Shown here one piece after another: positions 34,206 through 47,540 of a stretch of DNA of 64,000 nucleotides (positions within the stretch are counted from its first letter, which is position 1; each line of letters opens with the position of its first letter). The position numbers were made by a program, and so were the translations under genes. The notes under the pieces were generated by a model. It saw nothing but the letters and a program-made list of their open reading frames with translations. It had not been told where the DNA came from and ran no database searches. The stretch covers positions 47,665,385-47,729,384 of the forward strand of contig NC_088295.1 of NCBI RefSeq assembly GCF_032854445.1, in the 5' to 3' direction. This stretch comes from Liolophura sinensis (taxonomy: Eukaryota > Mollusca > Polyplacophora > Chitonida > Chitonidae).

Positions 34206-35050
34206 TGATCAGGGGAGATAATACAGTGCTGTTTGTATATATTGGATTTCCCTGTACACATCATGACGGACAACAATGGGCTCTTTTCAGACCTCTCAAC
34301 TCTCACGCATTCGGCGTGAGACTCACGCATTCGGCTTCAATCTCACGCTCTCACGCAGCTACTTTAAAATCTCACGCATTCTGAAGGTTTAGGGTAAAAA
34401 ATAAAAAAAACACTGGTAATTGTTGGTTTGCTTATGATATTCAACTGACCAAAGTACGGGTCGTGTCTTCAGTCATCCGAGGGAATTTCGCATGTTTATT
34501 TTTAACCTCCCCAGAGTTGTCGTTCCTGCTTCACCTACTGGCCACAGACCCCCATTAGTTTTCCATAAGCGACAATGTTAACGTTTAGCGCTGTAGCTCA
34601 GTCCCAAACATTCCGAGGCCAATAAGCTTTGGTGCATACCTGGCCCAGCCTGTGAGAAAGAAGCTGTAAAAGTCTTGACATAGGTTGACCGTCAAAATCT
34701 GGACCTTTCCATGCCGGCAGCTGGGAGGGGTGCCTAGCAACGCCAAGGGGACGTCACTCGCAGCCTCATCACCACCTGTCTCCTTGTGTCCTCTCGCTCA
34801 GAATTTCAAACTTTCACCATTAAAACTCATACCTGCCCAAAGCTTAGACAATTTCCATCATTTTGATACCAAGCATGCACCTGTACACCAAAAACGGCAG
34901 GCTGGCGGCAAAAAAAGACTTTACACCCTAAAATACACAGAACTACAATCGTCCCTACCGAAAAACGGAAGTTGTAATGGGGGTCTGTGTCCTATCACTG
35001 ATTGAAAAGGAACGATAACTCTGGATAGAGACTGCGAAGACAGTTCAGAT
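34206..35050. other. Intergenic DNA with short internal repeats
   Basis: Holds a short direct-repeat patch, CTCACGCATTCGG, repeated around 34300-34380. A 106-codon frame at 34685-35005 shows no motif. Nothing else is supported. Confidence 0.45.
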
Positions 35051-35075
35051 ACACGCAATATCTGGCACCACGTGA

Positions 35076-36966
35076 TCTGTCAAAATATCGGACACGCGGC
35101 ACAGTTCAGATTCCGATTCCACCTTGGACGACATTCTACCCGTAAAACGGACCAAATATACAGGAGCCGCCACTTACAAAAGTAAATTCAATAGAGAATG
35201 GATCACGAAATATCCATTCATCAGCGCTGTGGAAGGTGGCAGTTCTAAGTTTTACTGCAATATTTGTACTCGAAATTTGTCCTGTTCCCATCAAGGGGAA
35301 ACTGATGTAAAACGTCACATCAGCAGTGATACCCATCAGCAATTTGTGAAGACGAAGAGCAAACAACCTACAATTTCCAGTATGTTTGCTGGCCAGTCAT
35401 CTGACCTGAATACCAAGGTGATTTTTAATTCTAATCTTTTGAAGCTTTATTTCCTAAGAAAGGAACGCCGATTTTTGGACATGTGTGCCACTAAAGGAAG
35501 AGATTCAGCGACCGCTCAAGCGATATTCAATAAAATCGACCAGGTTCTAAACTCAAATGGAAACCCGTGGATCAACTGTGTTGGCTTTGGTGTCGACAAC
35601 ACCAGTGTTAATCTTGGGGTTAGGAACTCTATATTTACAAGGGTAAAACAACAAAACACTGATTGTTATTTCATGGGGTGCCCATGTCATCTTGTGCACA
35701 ATGTGGCTTGTAGGGCATCTAGTTCATTTTCTGACTTTTCTGGTTTTGACGTTGAGGATATGTGCATTGATGTCTTTTATTATTTTGACAAAAGTACAAA
35801 AAGAAAGTCAATGCTTGTTGAGTTTGCAGACTTCCGTGATGTCAAGTATCGTCAAGTGATGAAACATGTTAATACACGTTGGCTAAGTCTGGAAATAGCT
35901 GTGAAGAGAATTCTTCAAATGTACCCCGCCCTGAAGAGCTACTTCCTCTCAAACAGTGAGAGTATACCTCGTTTCAAACGATTGAAAGATCTGTTCAATG
36001 ATCCAATGACAGAAATCTATTTACTGTTCTACAACGCTGTCCTGCCAACGTTCACAGCCGTGAATAGCTGTGGAGTTCCTTCAAAGAGAAGACCCTTGTA
36101 TTTACGCAATCTACCACCAGCTCCGCAGATTTCTGATGAAGTTGACGGGGAAGTTCATCACCATTCAGCATATGAAAGCTGCCGGGATTAATCTGATGAG
36201 TGTCAACTATTCTGAGACAATGAATCAACTGAAGGATGATCAGCTCTTCATTGGTTTTGTGACAAAACAGAAAGTTCAGAAGTTGTTGAATGATGGTGAC
36301 GTATCACCAAGGGGAGTTACTGAGTTCTATTCGGCAGTGCGTCAATTCTACATGAAAGCTACAAAAGAATGTCTTGCAAAACTTTCACTAAATGACGACC
36401 TGCTTCTGCACGCCCAGTTCGTTTATTTCTTCAGGAAAGATGAGAGTGGATTTGATGATATTGAATTCTTCGTTAAAAAATTTCCACACCATCTTCCCTC
36501 AACAACGAATGAGATCGAGAAGCTCCAAGAAGAGTTTGTGGAATATCAAATGCTGGAAAAAAGTCACATTCCAGGACAAATCTGGGGCAGCGCCCGCGTC
36601 AAACCTACTGAAGATGATAATGACCAGGAACTGGACGAGACTTCGTCTTATTTCCGGATGGATGTCATTTGGGGTCATCTTTCCTCTCTTAAATTAGTAG
36701 ACGGCAGCTCTAGGTTTGGAAGATTGAGTAAAGTGGCTAAATTGATACTTACCCTACCACATTCCAACGCTGGCGAGGAGAGGGTATTTTCAATGGTGAG
36801 AAAAAACAAAACCGCTTTTCGAGGATCGCTGGGAGTAGAGGGCACGTTGTCCTCTTTGATGACCATCAAACTAGCGAACGGTCACCAATTTGAACCACCA
36901 AGTGAAGTCTTAACCAGCGCCAAGAAGGCCACTCGTGAATACAACTTGTTACACAAGAAAAAATAA
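35076..36966 (+). pseudogene. hAT transposase-like gene, decayed
   Basis: Open from about 35076 without a clear ATG. A BED-like zinc finger has FYCNIC and KRHISSDTH (about 35260-35340). The hAT core follows: CVGFGVDNTSVNLGVRNS, GCPCHLVHNVA and VNTRWLSLE. The segment between the finger and the core is much shorter than usual, so the part expected to hold the first catalytic Asp seems deleted near 35415-35440. The frame shifts near 36065-36070 and the rest (to 36966) ends with the dimerisation motif LPHSNAGEERVFSMVRKNKT. AATAAA lies at 36978-36983. Resembles ZNF862/C17orf113-type hAT relatives. Not functional as it stands. Confidence 0.85.
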
Positions 36967-38170
36967 TCTTTTCAAATAATAAAAGAGCACTCACGAGTCA
37001 CATTCTTGTAACCACTGGCAGTGTTTTACCACTAGACCTACCTCCGATCGATGATTCATCGGGCGTCGCCACCTGATTATAAATCTGTGTGCCACGTCAC
37101 CTTATAAGGTTATAAACAGTCACAATGCGGTCTAGCTAGTGTAAATTGTTGCAGACTACTGGCTAATTACAAAGTGACTAATCTGATTATATTTTCATAA
37201 ATATTTTATGAAGCCACTCCACGGTATTTAGATCACGTCATGCATTGTACATTATCTTCGGTTTGTTGTGTGTTTGGATTGTTTCCACAATTTGAATAAT
37301 TTCAGGGAAATACAGTTTCCAATCTGACAAATGGTGTTGGTTATTAGTATTGATTTTTCCCACAAAATCTGTATAGATTTGCATCAAAGCGCCTAAAACG
37401 AGATCCAAAACGAAGTAAAATACGGAAAGTTTCCTAACAATTCCACATTGTAATAGGGCCTACAGTAAGTTCACTCTTGGACTTCCAGTTTATTGTCTTA
37501 AGGAGAGAATAATATCAAAAGCAGTCCATATTTGCTGATAAATATGATGGTTATTCTTATGTAAAAATAGAAGATATTGTGAAAACCGTAAGTTAACATT
37601 GTCTAATGATTTGCAGTTTTATTCTCCGGAAATGAGCTAGAATGGATCTCCGGCAATCTAGAACCCCAGAGCTTCCAGGGGCCTAGGCGGTCCCTGGACC
37701 CTCGCCTAAATGGCTGGGATAGTAACTCAATCTCACTCCTTGGGAACATTTTAGGTTGAGAGGTCTGTCTTTTGTATAGTGACATCTACTTGTAAGTCAT
37801 GCTGGACTACATATGTTGTGTTAAAGGCAGAGGTACAGATGTACAGCAAAGCCTTACCTATAGTTCTGCTTCCTGGCTACGTGTGTAACCTTGTAACCCG
37901 TAATTCTCAGACATGATTTTTATTCGCTTTTTAGCGGAATTCCGCTTTTTCTTTGTTCAGTTTCGATTAATTTACCTGTTTTCCGTTTTTTTTTCTGTGT
38001 AGTAACATTTTGTAAAGTTCCGATTTATTTCCTCAAAATAAAGTCGAAGATTCTGTCAATTTGCCGATGCATGGCTACCGAAATCTGGCATTGCCGGAAG
38101 TTATAATGTTATCTGAATGGAGTCTATTGTCTAGTCAGATCGTGTGTTTCATTAAGCCGAACTGTTTCAA
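36967..38170. other. Intergenic DNA between two hAT loci
   Basis: No gene recognised. Contains the first copy of a direct repeat (37671-37726). Confidence 0.4.
37671..37726 (+). repeat. Direct repeat flanking the hAT-derived gene, left copy
   Basis: GCTTCCAGGGGCCTAGGCGG, then TCCCTGGACCCTCGCC and a GGCTGGGATAGTA end. It closely resembles 42847-42900 in the same orientation. Confidence 0.7.
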
Positions 38171-38236
38171 CCAATCGGGAACAAGATACCATTATTCGAC
38201 GGCAGAAGCAGAGCCAGCCTGGTCAAAAATGGCGGC
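38171..38236 (+). promoter_or_regulatory. Probable promoter: CCAAT box and YY1-like site at the start codon
   Basis: ACCAATCGGG at 38170-38179 resembles a CCAAT box. AAAAATGGCGGC at 38225-38236 overlaps the start codon and fits the YY1 consensus often found at the start of broadly expressed genes. Confidence 0.45.
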
Positions 38237-41200
38237 AACGTCTCGGAGTATCGTGGATAAAGTATCAGATAAAGATTTTGATGCGCGTACAGTGGACATG
38301 GGGTTGAAAAACATCTGGAGGTGGGATTGGCTTGAACGGAAGGTCAAAGGGGAATACGTGGGAAAATTCACGAGGAAGATAACATCCGCCGGTTTGGCTT
38401 TCTGCGAGTTGTGCCACAAAGATGTGCATTATGGGGGTTGCGGATGGAAGGCGCTAGCACAGCACATCGGCCAGAAAATTCACAGAGATAACCTGAAATT
38501 ACGGTGGTCTAACTACAGTCTATCTGGTAAGTTCTGTTCCCTTATCAACATTCAGGGTGGAGTAAGGTTTAGGGGTCCTCCAGTAAGCCCATTGTAGTCG
38601 GACAATAGAGGCGGACTTGAATGAATGGAGTGACGTAGAGCGCCCACGGACCGTTATTTCTTTACCAGTTCCACCAGTGCAGAGATGAGGGAGTAAGGGA
38701 GGTAACTCCCCGCTCTTACCTTCTGCTTGTTGGTCAGCTTTTTGAACTTTCCGTTAAATATCAGTTGATAACTCGCTATGGTTCATACGGCATTATATGA
38801 AGACAGATGAGATTATTAGGCATTTATTTAATTTACCCATTAGACTGTTAGAGTTTGCTAAATATTAAAATAAATAAATTGATCAAGGCTTAAAAAGATA
38901 GGCCTATATAAAAATTGAAATAAACACATGTTCGTCAAAAATAAATTAAAATAATGACATTGCCACCAACTAGCATACTAAGTGATTTTTGTTTGCATTT
39001 GACAGAGGGATGCTACCAAATTATATTAAGCAAATAATGCATTAATGGCAACACATAGCCTATATTAATTGTATACAAATTAAAGGTTGTGCTTTTAGCA
39101 TTTTGTAAACCACAGTGCAGAAGCTCGAGTCCTGTTTTGAAACCTACTTGGTATATTAATTTAAAGGACTAACTTGATAATCACTCTCATTTTGGTTTGT
39201 TGTAGCTGCTTTTGGACAAAAGTCAACAGATTCCAAGGCTCCTTATGGTATACACCCAATGTTTAAAGCTGCTGCTGCAAAGGCCCCTGAAGGAGCTTCT
39301 GCTGAAATTGCCACACCATTAGAGGACAGAATCGTCAATCAAGAAGCAATGCTTTTGGCATTCACGGCTGAATATTCCTTATCATTTGCCATTGTTCCTA
39401 ATCTTATTCAGTTGGCGAAAACCTTATCTCACGATAAAAGGGCACTGGAACATCTAGAAATGTCACGCACAACTGCTTCCTACAAAATCAGGTTTGGTGT
39501 TGGAAAAATGTTTGAGGACAAACTGTTGGAAAACCTGAGGTCCGTTCACTTCTCACTAAACATCGATGAAAGCACGAGTTCAAACTACCAAAAAGTTCTC
39601 ATAGTTCTTGCAAGTTACTTCAGTCCAGATTTAAATAAGGTAGTTGTGCAACATTTTGCCTCTCTGACCTGCATCAAAGTTACAAGTGAGTCTCTCTATC
39701 AGAAAATAGTGACCTTGTTTGAAACCAATGAAGTGCCCTGGAGTAATCTTATGTCCATACTCATGGATTCTTGTAATGTTATGAGGGGATCAAAGTCAGG
39801 ACTGGAAACTCACATTCGGGAGAAAAAAGCTGGGCACCTGTTGGATGTTGATGGTGACATTTGCCACCATATCCACAATGCCGCAAAGGCATTCTGTAAG
39901 CCCTTTGACTGGTTCTTAGAACAGCTGTTGAATGATTTGTTCAATGACATGAAGTGGTCTCCTGATTTGAGGGAGATGTACCAGGAAATGTGTGAAATTC
40001 TGGGAATAAAGTACAGTATACCACAGAGGTTTTTCAGCCACAGGTGGTTGTCTGTGTATGATGTGACTGTGGACACCAATCGGCTGTTTGATGCATCAAC
40101 TGTTTTCTATTTCCCCATGTTGATGAAAGAGGAACACAGACAACATCTGCCGACAGTGGTAGAAATCTACAAAAGATTAAACGTATCTGAAGCATCCAAG
40201 GAACGGATACGGGAAATACACAAGGTAGACTTTAATACATATATTGACATTAATTTGACCTGTTGTTTGCCAATGTTATTAATTTTCCTTTATGAATTAA
40301 GCATGACGTTCTTTCAGCATTTGTATTCTTCTGTTGTTGTTCTTTGCGTGGCATGAGTTTGAAGTTCTAACCCTGTTCCAGTGTTTTGTTTAATTTTGCA
40401 CTTTGGTTCATTGTATGTACAGTGTATCCATGGAGTTTTGCTGTTTGATGTTGACTAAAGATGGGCTCTCAATGGACATTGACTGGTAAGATACATTTAT
40501 TACTGTGCTGTATATTGACATAATAAGTCAGATATATTTATATGTCAGTAAATTAATAATTTTATACTGAATACCTGTAAGGTTTATAACTACAGCATTT
40601 TTTGTATAAGCATTACCATAGAGCTTTACCATAATTGTTATCAAGTGTTGCAGGCCATGTATCTTGATTTCCAGCCTGCTGTAATCAGTCTGACAATGCA
40701 TGTTATTTTTTCTGAAATGATATTTTACCTGGTATTAATAGTTACTTACATTTCTGGTGGAATTTGCTAGGAACTTGGTCAAAAAAAATTTACAAAGGAA
40801 GGCAGGGAGAGGAAAGACCGCATCGTCACACAGATTTTTACACAGAGAAAACAGACAAAAATGGTGATGGGCTTGTACTGTTCAGTCTTCCCTCTCCTCA
40901 AACACTTTGTACTACTGTTGGAGATGAAAGAGCCACTCATCCACCAACTTCATGAATCACAGGTACTGTACACTCTACATTGTCCACAAAAATGATTATA
41001 GAAGGTGGATATAAGAAAATGTCTAAGAATATATGTATGGTGAACTGAAAGTAAATTGTTGCATATATTTCACATGGCAAAAAGTCAATTTAAATGGGAT
41101 ATTGAACATATGTCATTTAAGCCAGTGCTAATTTTCTTATTAACGGAACAATTCAGTGTTGATTTTATTGGCTTGAAACCATTAAACTAGTAACTGTGAT

Positions 41201-42438
41201 AATGTCATAATTCCAGGATGGAGTGATATGAGTAAAATGTGTTGTTTTTCACAGCTGCTCCCATTCAGGAGTTACTTCAAAAGCTTGAAAAAATATGCAT
41301 GAGACTAATTTGAGATTTTAATATTTGTTTTATTAATTTAACAGTTAAAGCTGTTTAAGGACTTCCTAGGATGTTATGTCAAAGCAGAAGTCATCAACAC
41401 AGCATCAACCGGAGCTCAATTGAAGAAGCTGGATCTGAAGCAAGCTATTATGAAACCGAAGCAGATGTTCATGGGAAGTAAAGCACTGAAACTGATCCAG
41501 AGTCCTTCAACACCGACCTACATGGTTACTTCATTTCTAAAACAGGTGAAGGAAAGCTACCACAAAAGTGGTGTAAAGATTCATCTCATTCTTTCTTTGT
41601 CAAAATGTCCAAATCTGTTAAGCATAAATCATTAGATTTATTGCAAACTACTATTAATCTATGTGTGTTTACAAAATGCTAATTTTACATCAAATATTCA
41701 AAGCATTTTGGACATATTTTCTGTATGCCTTTGCCTCTGAATTTTACAGCTGAAGTCTGATATAATCTGAAAAAGAAACCATTTGAATTTTTTGGAAAGA
41801 CTTATGTTTGATTGTCATTTCAGGTCAAGGAAGCCTACATCGCCTGTGGGGATACCCTGCAGAAGAAATTAGCACTAAGTAACAAGTTTTTGAAGACTGT
41901 TTCTGCCCTTCACCCTCATGCAAGTGGTCACACACTTACTCTTTCTTTGCTCCAGAAGTTACCAGAACTGGCGCCTAATGTCCTGACAGAGACAGAAGAG
42001 GAACTTTATGAGTTAAATATCAGAAAATACCAGACAGATCAACATCCTGATTTCCCAGAAGGGTCTCGTATTGATGAGTGGTGGGGGAAAGAAGAGATAT
42101 GTCTGAAATATCTGTGCCTGTCCAAGATGGCTAAGGCTGTTCTGTCCTGTTTCCATGGACCCCAGGTTGAATCTTCCTTCAATGTAATGAATGACGTCAT
42201 TGATGCCAAATCTGGGAGACTCAACATTGAAACCTACCAAGCCATACAAAACATAAAATATGGTTTGAAAGCTTCTGGTAAATCTGCTGTGGAGTATTTC
42301 AAGAAGAGGGACCATCTCCATGATAAGGTTTATCACACTCTTGTGAGGAATGTCAAGCGATCATTCAGCCAGTATAAGGCCATTCTTGAAGAGAAGAAAT
42401 CAGTTGCCACAGAAAAAACAGAAACAGCTGGACATTAG
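38229..42438 (+). CDS. Intact five-exon hAT-transposase-derived gene (774 aa)
   Basis: Exons: 38229-38526, 39206-40224, 40771-40962, 41345-41545, 41824-42438; all GT-AG, phases 1,0,0,0 and fully open. Start at ATG 38229 (MAATSRSIVDKVSDKDFD). Exon 1 encodes a BED-like zinc finger (FCELCHKDVHYGG, then HIGQKIHRD). Exon 2 holds the transposase core: LNIDESTSS and LMDSCNVMRGSKSG with candidate catalytic Asp, ICHHIHNAAKAFCKPF, and FFSHRWLSVYDV. Exon 5 holds the dimerisation region with EYFKKRD and the VESSFNVMNDVID motif. No terminal repeats or 8-bp duplication were found by eye. ATTAAA at 42651 may be the poly(A) signal. The intact multi-exon structure suggests a domesticated gene, or a young intron-bearing transposon; function unknown. 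Confidence 0.85.
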
Positions 42439-42846
42439 GGCACAGAGCACTTTGACAAAAAGGAAAGCCAAGGAGTTGTGTCAAAAGGCAGCCAAGAAAG
42501 CCAGAGTGGAACACCATGGTGCCATTGAATGAAAAACTGCACAGTTGTATTCTGTGCCCTAACATGCCAATCTAAACATTTGACTGAAAATGCTGAAAAT
42601 GACCTGTACACTACTAACAATGTCTGAACCAGAAAAAATCTGTTACATGTATTAAATTTTGGCTTTGGTACAAAAATGCATTCTTCTCTCTGTCCAGAAG
42701 ATTAGAGTTCTGTGGGGACAAAGCAGATGGGAAAATCTGTAAGTCAGAAAACAGTGTTGGTTTTCTTCATATTTTACAGGATTCTAGTTTGATTTTAATA
42801 GCCAAAAACGTCCCAGAATCCATTTTCAGCCACGCAGATTTTTCTA

Positions 42847-42900
42847 GCTTCCGGGGCCTAGGTGGCCCCTGGACCCCAGCCTTTTTGGGCTATGATAGTA
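42847..42900 (+). repeat. Direct repeat flanking the hAT-derived gene, right copy
   Basis: GCTTCCGGGGCCTAGGTGGC, then CCCTGGACCCCAGCC and a GGGCTATGATAGTA end; pairs with 37671-37726. Confidence 0.7.
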
Positions 42901-43422
42901 TATTTCAGCTATTTTCTTGGTTCACCACAATCATGTCTGAATTCTATGCTTCCTCGTGACTTTTTATTATCTGCCTCTGTTCACATGTTGATATAACACT
43001 CTGGAGCCAATTCCACAGAACAAATTTTTGGTTTAAGTCACAATTCAAAATTTTCAATATGCTGCATAGTTTATTGCCTAAGAACTTTCATATTGCGATA
43101 CATTCATCTTGAGGTGTTTTCAGTTTGGAAAAGCATTTGAATCAAATTTTACCTTGTGATTTAAGTCAAAATTGGCTTAGTGGAATGAGCCCTAGATTTC
43201 TTCGTTGACAACCTGTTCTACTTAGCTGACTTCTTGGAACAACCCACATTTTATGAATTATGTTTATTATCCACATGCTTTAATACAGCCTACATTTAGT
43301 ACACATTGCAGGAGGAAAGGGTGACTCTTTGTCATTATGTAAGAAAAGCACATTTAATCCAAGTAAAGTGTTCTGTTTCCTGTAGTATTTTGTATCACCA
43401 AAGCAAATATTTAAATCAGGGA

Positions 43423-43425
<3 letters not shown>

Positions 43426-43468
<43 letters not shown>
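43426..43468. repeat. AT dinucleotide microsatellite
   Basis: Pure (AT)n of about 21 units, 270 bp before the start of duplication copy 2. Confidence 0.98.
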
Positions 43469-43469
<1 letters not shown>

Positions 43470-43737
43470 CACAATTCATCCATTACGATAACTAAGACTT
43501 TGAATTGAGTTTGAAATATGTATAATGTAGATGAAAATGTCATGCACAGATTTGAAACCTTAATTCTATAGCTAGTTAATTTGTAAGATAAGAATAAGGA
43601 CTTGTGTTTTGAATCTGCGTCACACTAATCCATGGTTTGGTCCATAACTGACAAATTCTGTAACATGTAGAAGTTGCTGGGATATGTTATGATACCCCTT
43701 GATTTTTTTTGTGTGTACAACATTGATAACCTTAAAA

Positions 43738-46700
43738 CAAACTGTTCAGAGAAAAAACCTATCCAGCATGTATAAAATGTACTTAAGCTTTGCTAAACTA
43801 TCTTTTGAGGTCTTGCTACAGTTTATGTTGTGATTATAATAACCTAGTGCACATTGGTGTGTATCTTAGTTCATGCTATTGCTCATTTTTGTTCTTGTCT
43901 CTCGTTCTGTTTAGTGTACTTTAGCTGCGTCACACGTACTACTGCTATGATGTTTTTGTACATTGTACATGTATGTATATGCATATTAGCATTTCCCCAA
44001 TCATCGTGTGGGATAGGTCATACATGATTATGGGAATAAGTTAGTTATCCGTTCTGTATGGCTAATGAGCTCTCATTCATACATGTATATGTTCAGATTA
44101 CCATGTACATGTATCCTTGCATGTGGATCTTTTAGTCATCTTGGTAATTAAATTCAATCCCTGTTTGCGGAATCAGAATCCACTGGTCAGATATATCTGC
44201 AGCATGATTTAGCTGGTCAGACGCTATTAATATAGCTATTTTTATTATAGGGTATTTTCTTATGAAGAGCGATGAAATATTCTGAAAGATTGTGAGTTTG
44301 CCAACCCACCTATAGAGGTAGTAGTATGTGTCGTTTTCCTCTGAAATCAACACAGACAAAGGGCAAGTGAACTGCATCCACATTTTTTTGGTTTTTGTTG
44401 TTTTTTTTTGGTTTTACATAGACATGCATACAAGAGGTTCTAGGTACCTAACACTTCAACATTGTACACGTTTATTTTATGTAGTTTTGTGTTGAAATGC
44501 CAAATTGGGGTTGGATGAACATCCTGGTATGTTTAAGTTTTCCTGGGCCGTAATTAAATTGTTTATTAACATTTTGTTCTGATGCCCTGATGTAAATATA
44601 CATGCGTGTCAAATCAAAGCTGTATACATGTACATCTCTCCCAAATTAACCAGTGTGTGATGGGTATCTCTTTAAAGTGGTCTCTTTGTTATGAAAACTA
44701 TGAGGTATGAATAAATGTGAATAAACTGTAGCACATTGTCTTAGTGTAGAGGATTACCTTGGCAGTGACAATATGATGTTATTTTGTATACAATTCAATT
44801 GTTTTAAATTATCTCAAATATGAAAGAAAATAAAAATCATGTCAGAGGATTTTGTAACTTAACTCTTATTGTTCTTTTCTGTGCAGTTTTATGATACACA
44901 TATAATGGAGTGAATCATTGATACACACCCAAAGCCTTTTATAGAGGTGGTTATCTCAATGATATAACTACCGTATTTCACCTAAAGATTGTTATGTAAG
45001 TGCATAAATGCCTTAAAATGAGACTTTTGTACAGCATGAGATGAAAGAAGTTTTTCTGAATGAAACTTTACCAAAAATAAAGTTTTTGAGTGGCCTTTAA
45101 TTATAATGTGGATGAATCAATCAGAGTTCAGCAAAATGTGTCAGAACTTAAAAAATACTAAACTTTAAGTGAAATACAGTATTTCTCATAATTACAACTT
45201 ACCTGCTTGTACTGCTGATCCTAATGCAAGGCATGGTACAAGATATGGTTCACTTAAGAGATCTCCTGTTTGGGTGGAAACTTTAATAATACCGTATATA
45301 TGATTATCCTAAGTTATGAGAGAGTTAACAATGGTTTGGTAGGTTAATTTTATCTTTTTACTTGATTTGGTACTTAACACTGTACTCAGTAATAATTCCA
45401 TTTCTTTGACGACGGCCGGTTTTATGATTAGAATACGGTAGAAGATGTACAGCTTAGAGAGTAAAATCCAGAACAGCGACGACACTATGATACTTGGCAA
45501 ATGGTCACACATAACCGGTGAAATACGGTCTCTTTTTCAATTTAGGTGAGTTGGCGTTTTATTCTAACTGTTTACTTAAATGCATAAGCAGAAATAGGTT
45601 AAAAAAAATGCAGTGATGTTGATGGCAATTTATTAGACGTCACTGGTCTAGAATTACTCAAAATGCTATGTTGTTATCACATTTAATATACAATAACATT
45701 AAAATGAAGCAACGGGACCAGGAGGCTTAATTAACAGGTGGACCAGGTGTCCAGTACTTCTGCTGATGGGATGAAAGAAAAACGAAAAGTCTGGCCCTTG
45801 TTAGTCTTTACTGAGTCCCGTAGAATTACTTATACAATCTTGGAGAAATTTACAGATCCGTGAATGTAGAGAAAATATCCATACCATTTCCGCTAAAAAG
45901 CGTACTTCGTTATGCAAGAGCAATAAACAGCCTCAATATTACATACATCTTTATAATTCATCCATGGACCCGCCTTGCAGAAAAGCCGCACCTGGGCCTT
46001 CATGGCAGATAACTTCCATTAAAGGTGTAGACGCTTGAAGTCACCCTGTAGTAAACAAACGTGACTTTACGCGTTACTCCTAAAATCACACATCAAGTGT
46101 TAAAAACTATAAGATCTTTTCATCTACACAGCGTCAGATGAGCTTTTATGGGCTAAGATGTGAGTTCGACCTCTACTATATCTGAGATATATATGTCGTT
46201 AAATCAATAAAACACTTCTTAAGTCATATTTCTTGTAACTTTTTCGTAAAAGACATTGTCTGGGTTATAATGCCATGCATAAGGCGACGTCATTTACTAG
46301 AAAAAATGATTTATGAAGTTTGTGAAAAGTGGCCCTCGGTCGAAGGCCGATGGTTTCCTCCACTTTCACAAAAGTGACATTTGTCGTCAATATTAGTAAA
46401 GGGCGTCGTCTAGCTTATAGTGCCATACGGCGACGTCACTAACGAGAAAAAGTACGAAAAAATGATTTACGAAGTCTTGAAAGTGACCACAGGCTTCTAT
46501 AAGCCTTACGGTCGTCATATATAAGTGGACAACGTTAAACACTAAAAACATGATAAACTCAGTCTCAAATGGTGCTGGAAGCCCGAGCAGTGTGAGAAAT
46601 ACAAATCATAGACAGGCTATAATGATTTTTATGTGTGGACAAATTATCGTTTCATAATGTTCTAGATGAGCGCTCCCTTTGGAAAAGTGGTCTTCGCTGT

Positions 46701-47429
46701 GGGAGTGATCTCCCCTTCTTGGAGTGAGTTGACTGAGTTCTGATAACCTCTGCGCACCATCGCTTGTGATCTTCACATGGCAGGGTTCATATTAATATAT
46801 AGAAGGCAACGTGACTCCGTTGCGGCCATTCCAAAATTTTCTCCCAGGAAGGCAAGACGTGGTTTGGGTGAAAGAAATTTTTAGACCCCACCTTTGCGGA
46901 TTTTAACTTCATATCATTTCCAAGTTTTACAATGCTAAATTCATTTGCATTTTTTTTTCTGTTACTAGATTCTTAATAAATTTGTCATTTAAAAAAAATG
47001 ACCTTATTACACAATCAAATTGTTGTGGCATTTGTTTCTGCCATTGTTCGATCCGCAGGCCACTGACCAATTTCGTCTGCACGCTGGGATCTTTTTCTCT
47101 AACACGTAACACCGATGTCGTTTGTGGAAAAAATGATATTATCTCAGGACAACAGTCTATTTAATCTTGTCAACCAAATAGATAACGAATACGTTATCAC
47201 ACAGATCGACGCTATCACACAGACCGATCGTGGCTGGTACCATTTTCAGACTTTATGGTAAATACATTCTGTCCTTCCTACTTTAGACCTAATTAAATGA
47301 CGTTTGTTATGAACTTGTATACTAACGTGAATTTGTTCATGGTATGTCCTTAATAACGTCACAATCCCTCACATAGAAAAAGTTACGTAAACAATACAAC
47401 GTTTCTTCGAAAACATTGAACAAAAGGAA
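43738..47429. other. Intergenic DNA (copy 2), empty insertion sites
   Basis: Matches 1-9629 of copy 1 without the SINE and transposon. The SINE empty site is at 45727-45739 and the transposon empty site at about 46300-46315. Two related units, TGCCATGCATAAGGCGACGT (46271) and TGCCATACGGCGACGTC (46421), lie 150 bp apart. No gene seen. Confidence 0.55.
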
Positions 47430-47481
47430 TGACGTCATAGTTACTTTACGTGAATCACAAGCTCAAAACTGGATGACGTCA
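47430..47481. promoter_or_regulatory. Two CRE sites upstream of gene A (copy 2)
   Basis: TGACGTCA at 47430-47437 and 47474-47481, at the same distances from the start codon as in copy 1. The third, more distal site has become TAACGTCA (47354-47361). Confidence 0.5.
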
Positions 47482-47540
47482 TAGTCGTTGGCAAGGACTA
47501 GTTACATAGAAACCATCGAGTGATGCTTTCATTTGTGAAA

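Larger units (their letters stand above)
42439..43737. other. 3' flank of the hAT-derived gene up to copy 2
   Basis: Contains ATTAAA at 42651, the second direct repeat at 42847-42900 and an AT microsatellite at 43426-43468. No gene recognised. The duplicated unit resumes at 43738. Confidence 0.5.

Noticed and set aside
34685-35005. 106-codon frame upstream of the hAT pseudogene
   Set aside because: Low-complexity, motif-free and not connected in frame to the hAT segment.
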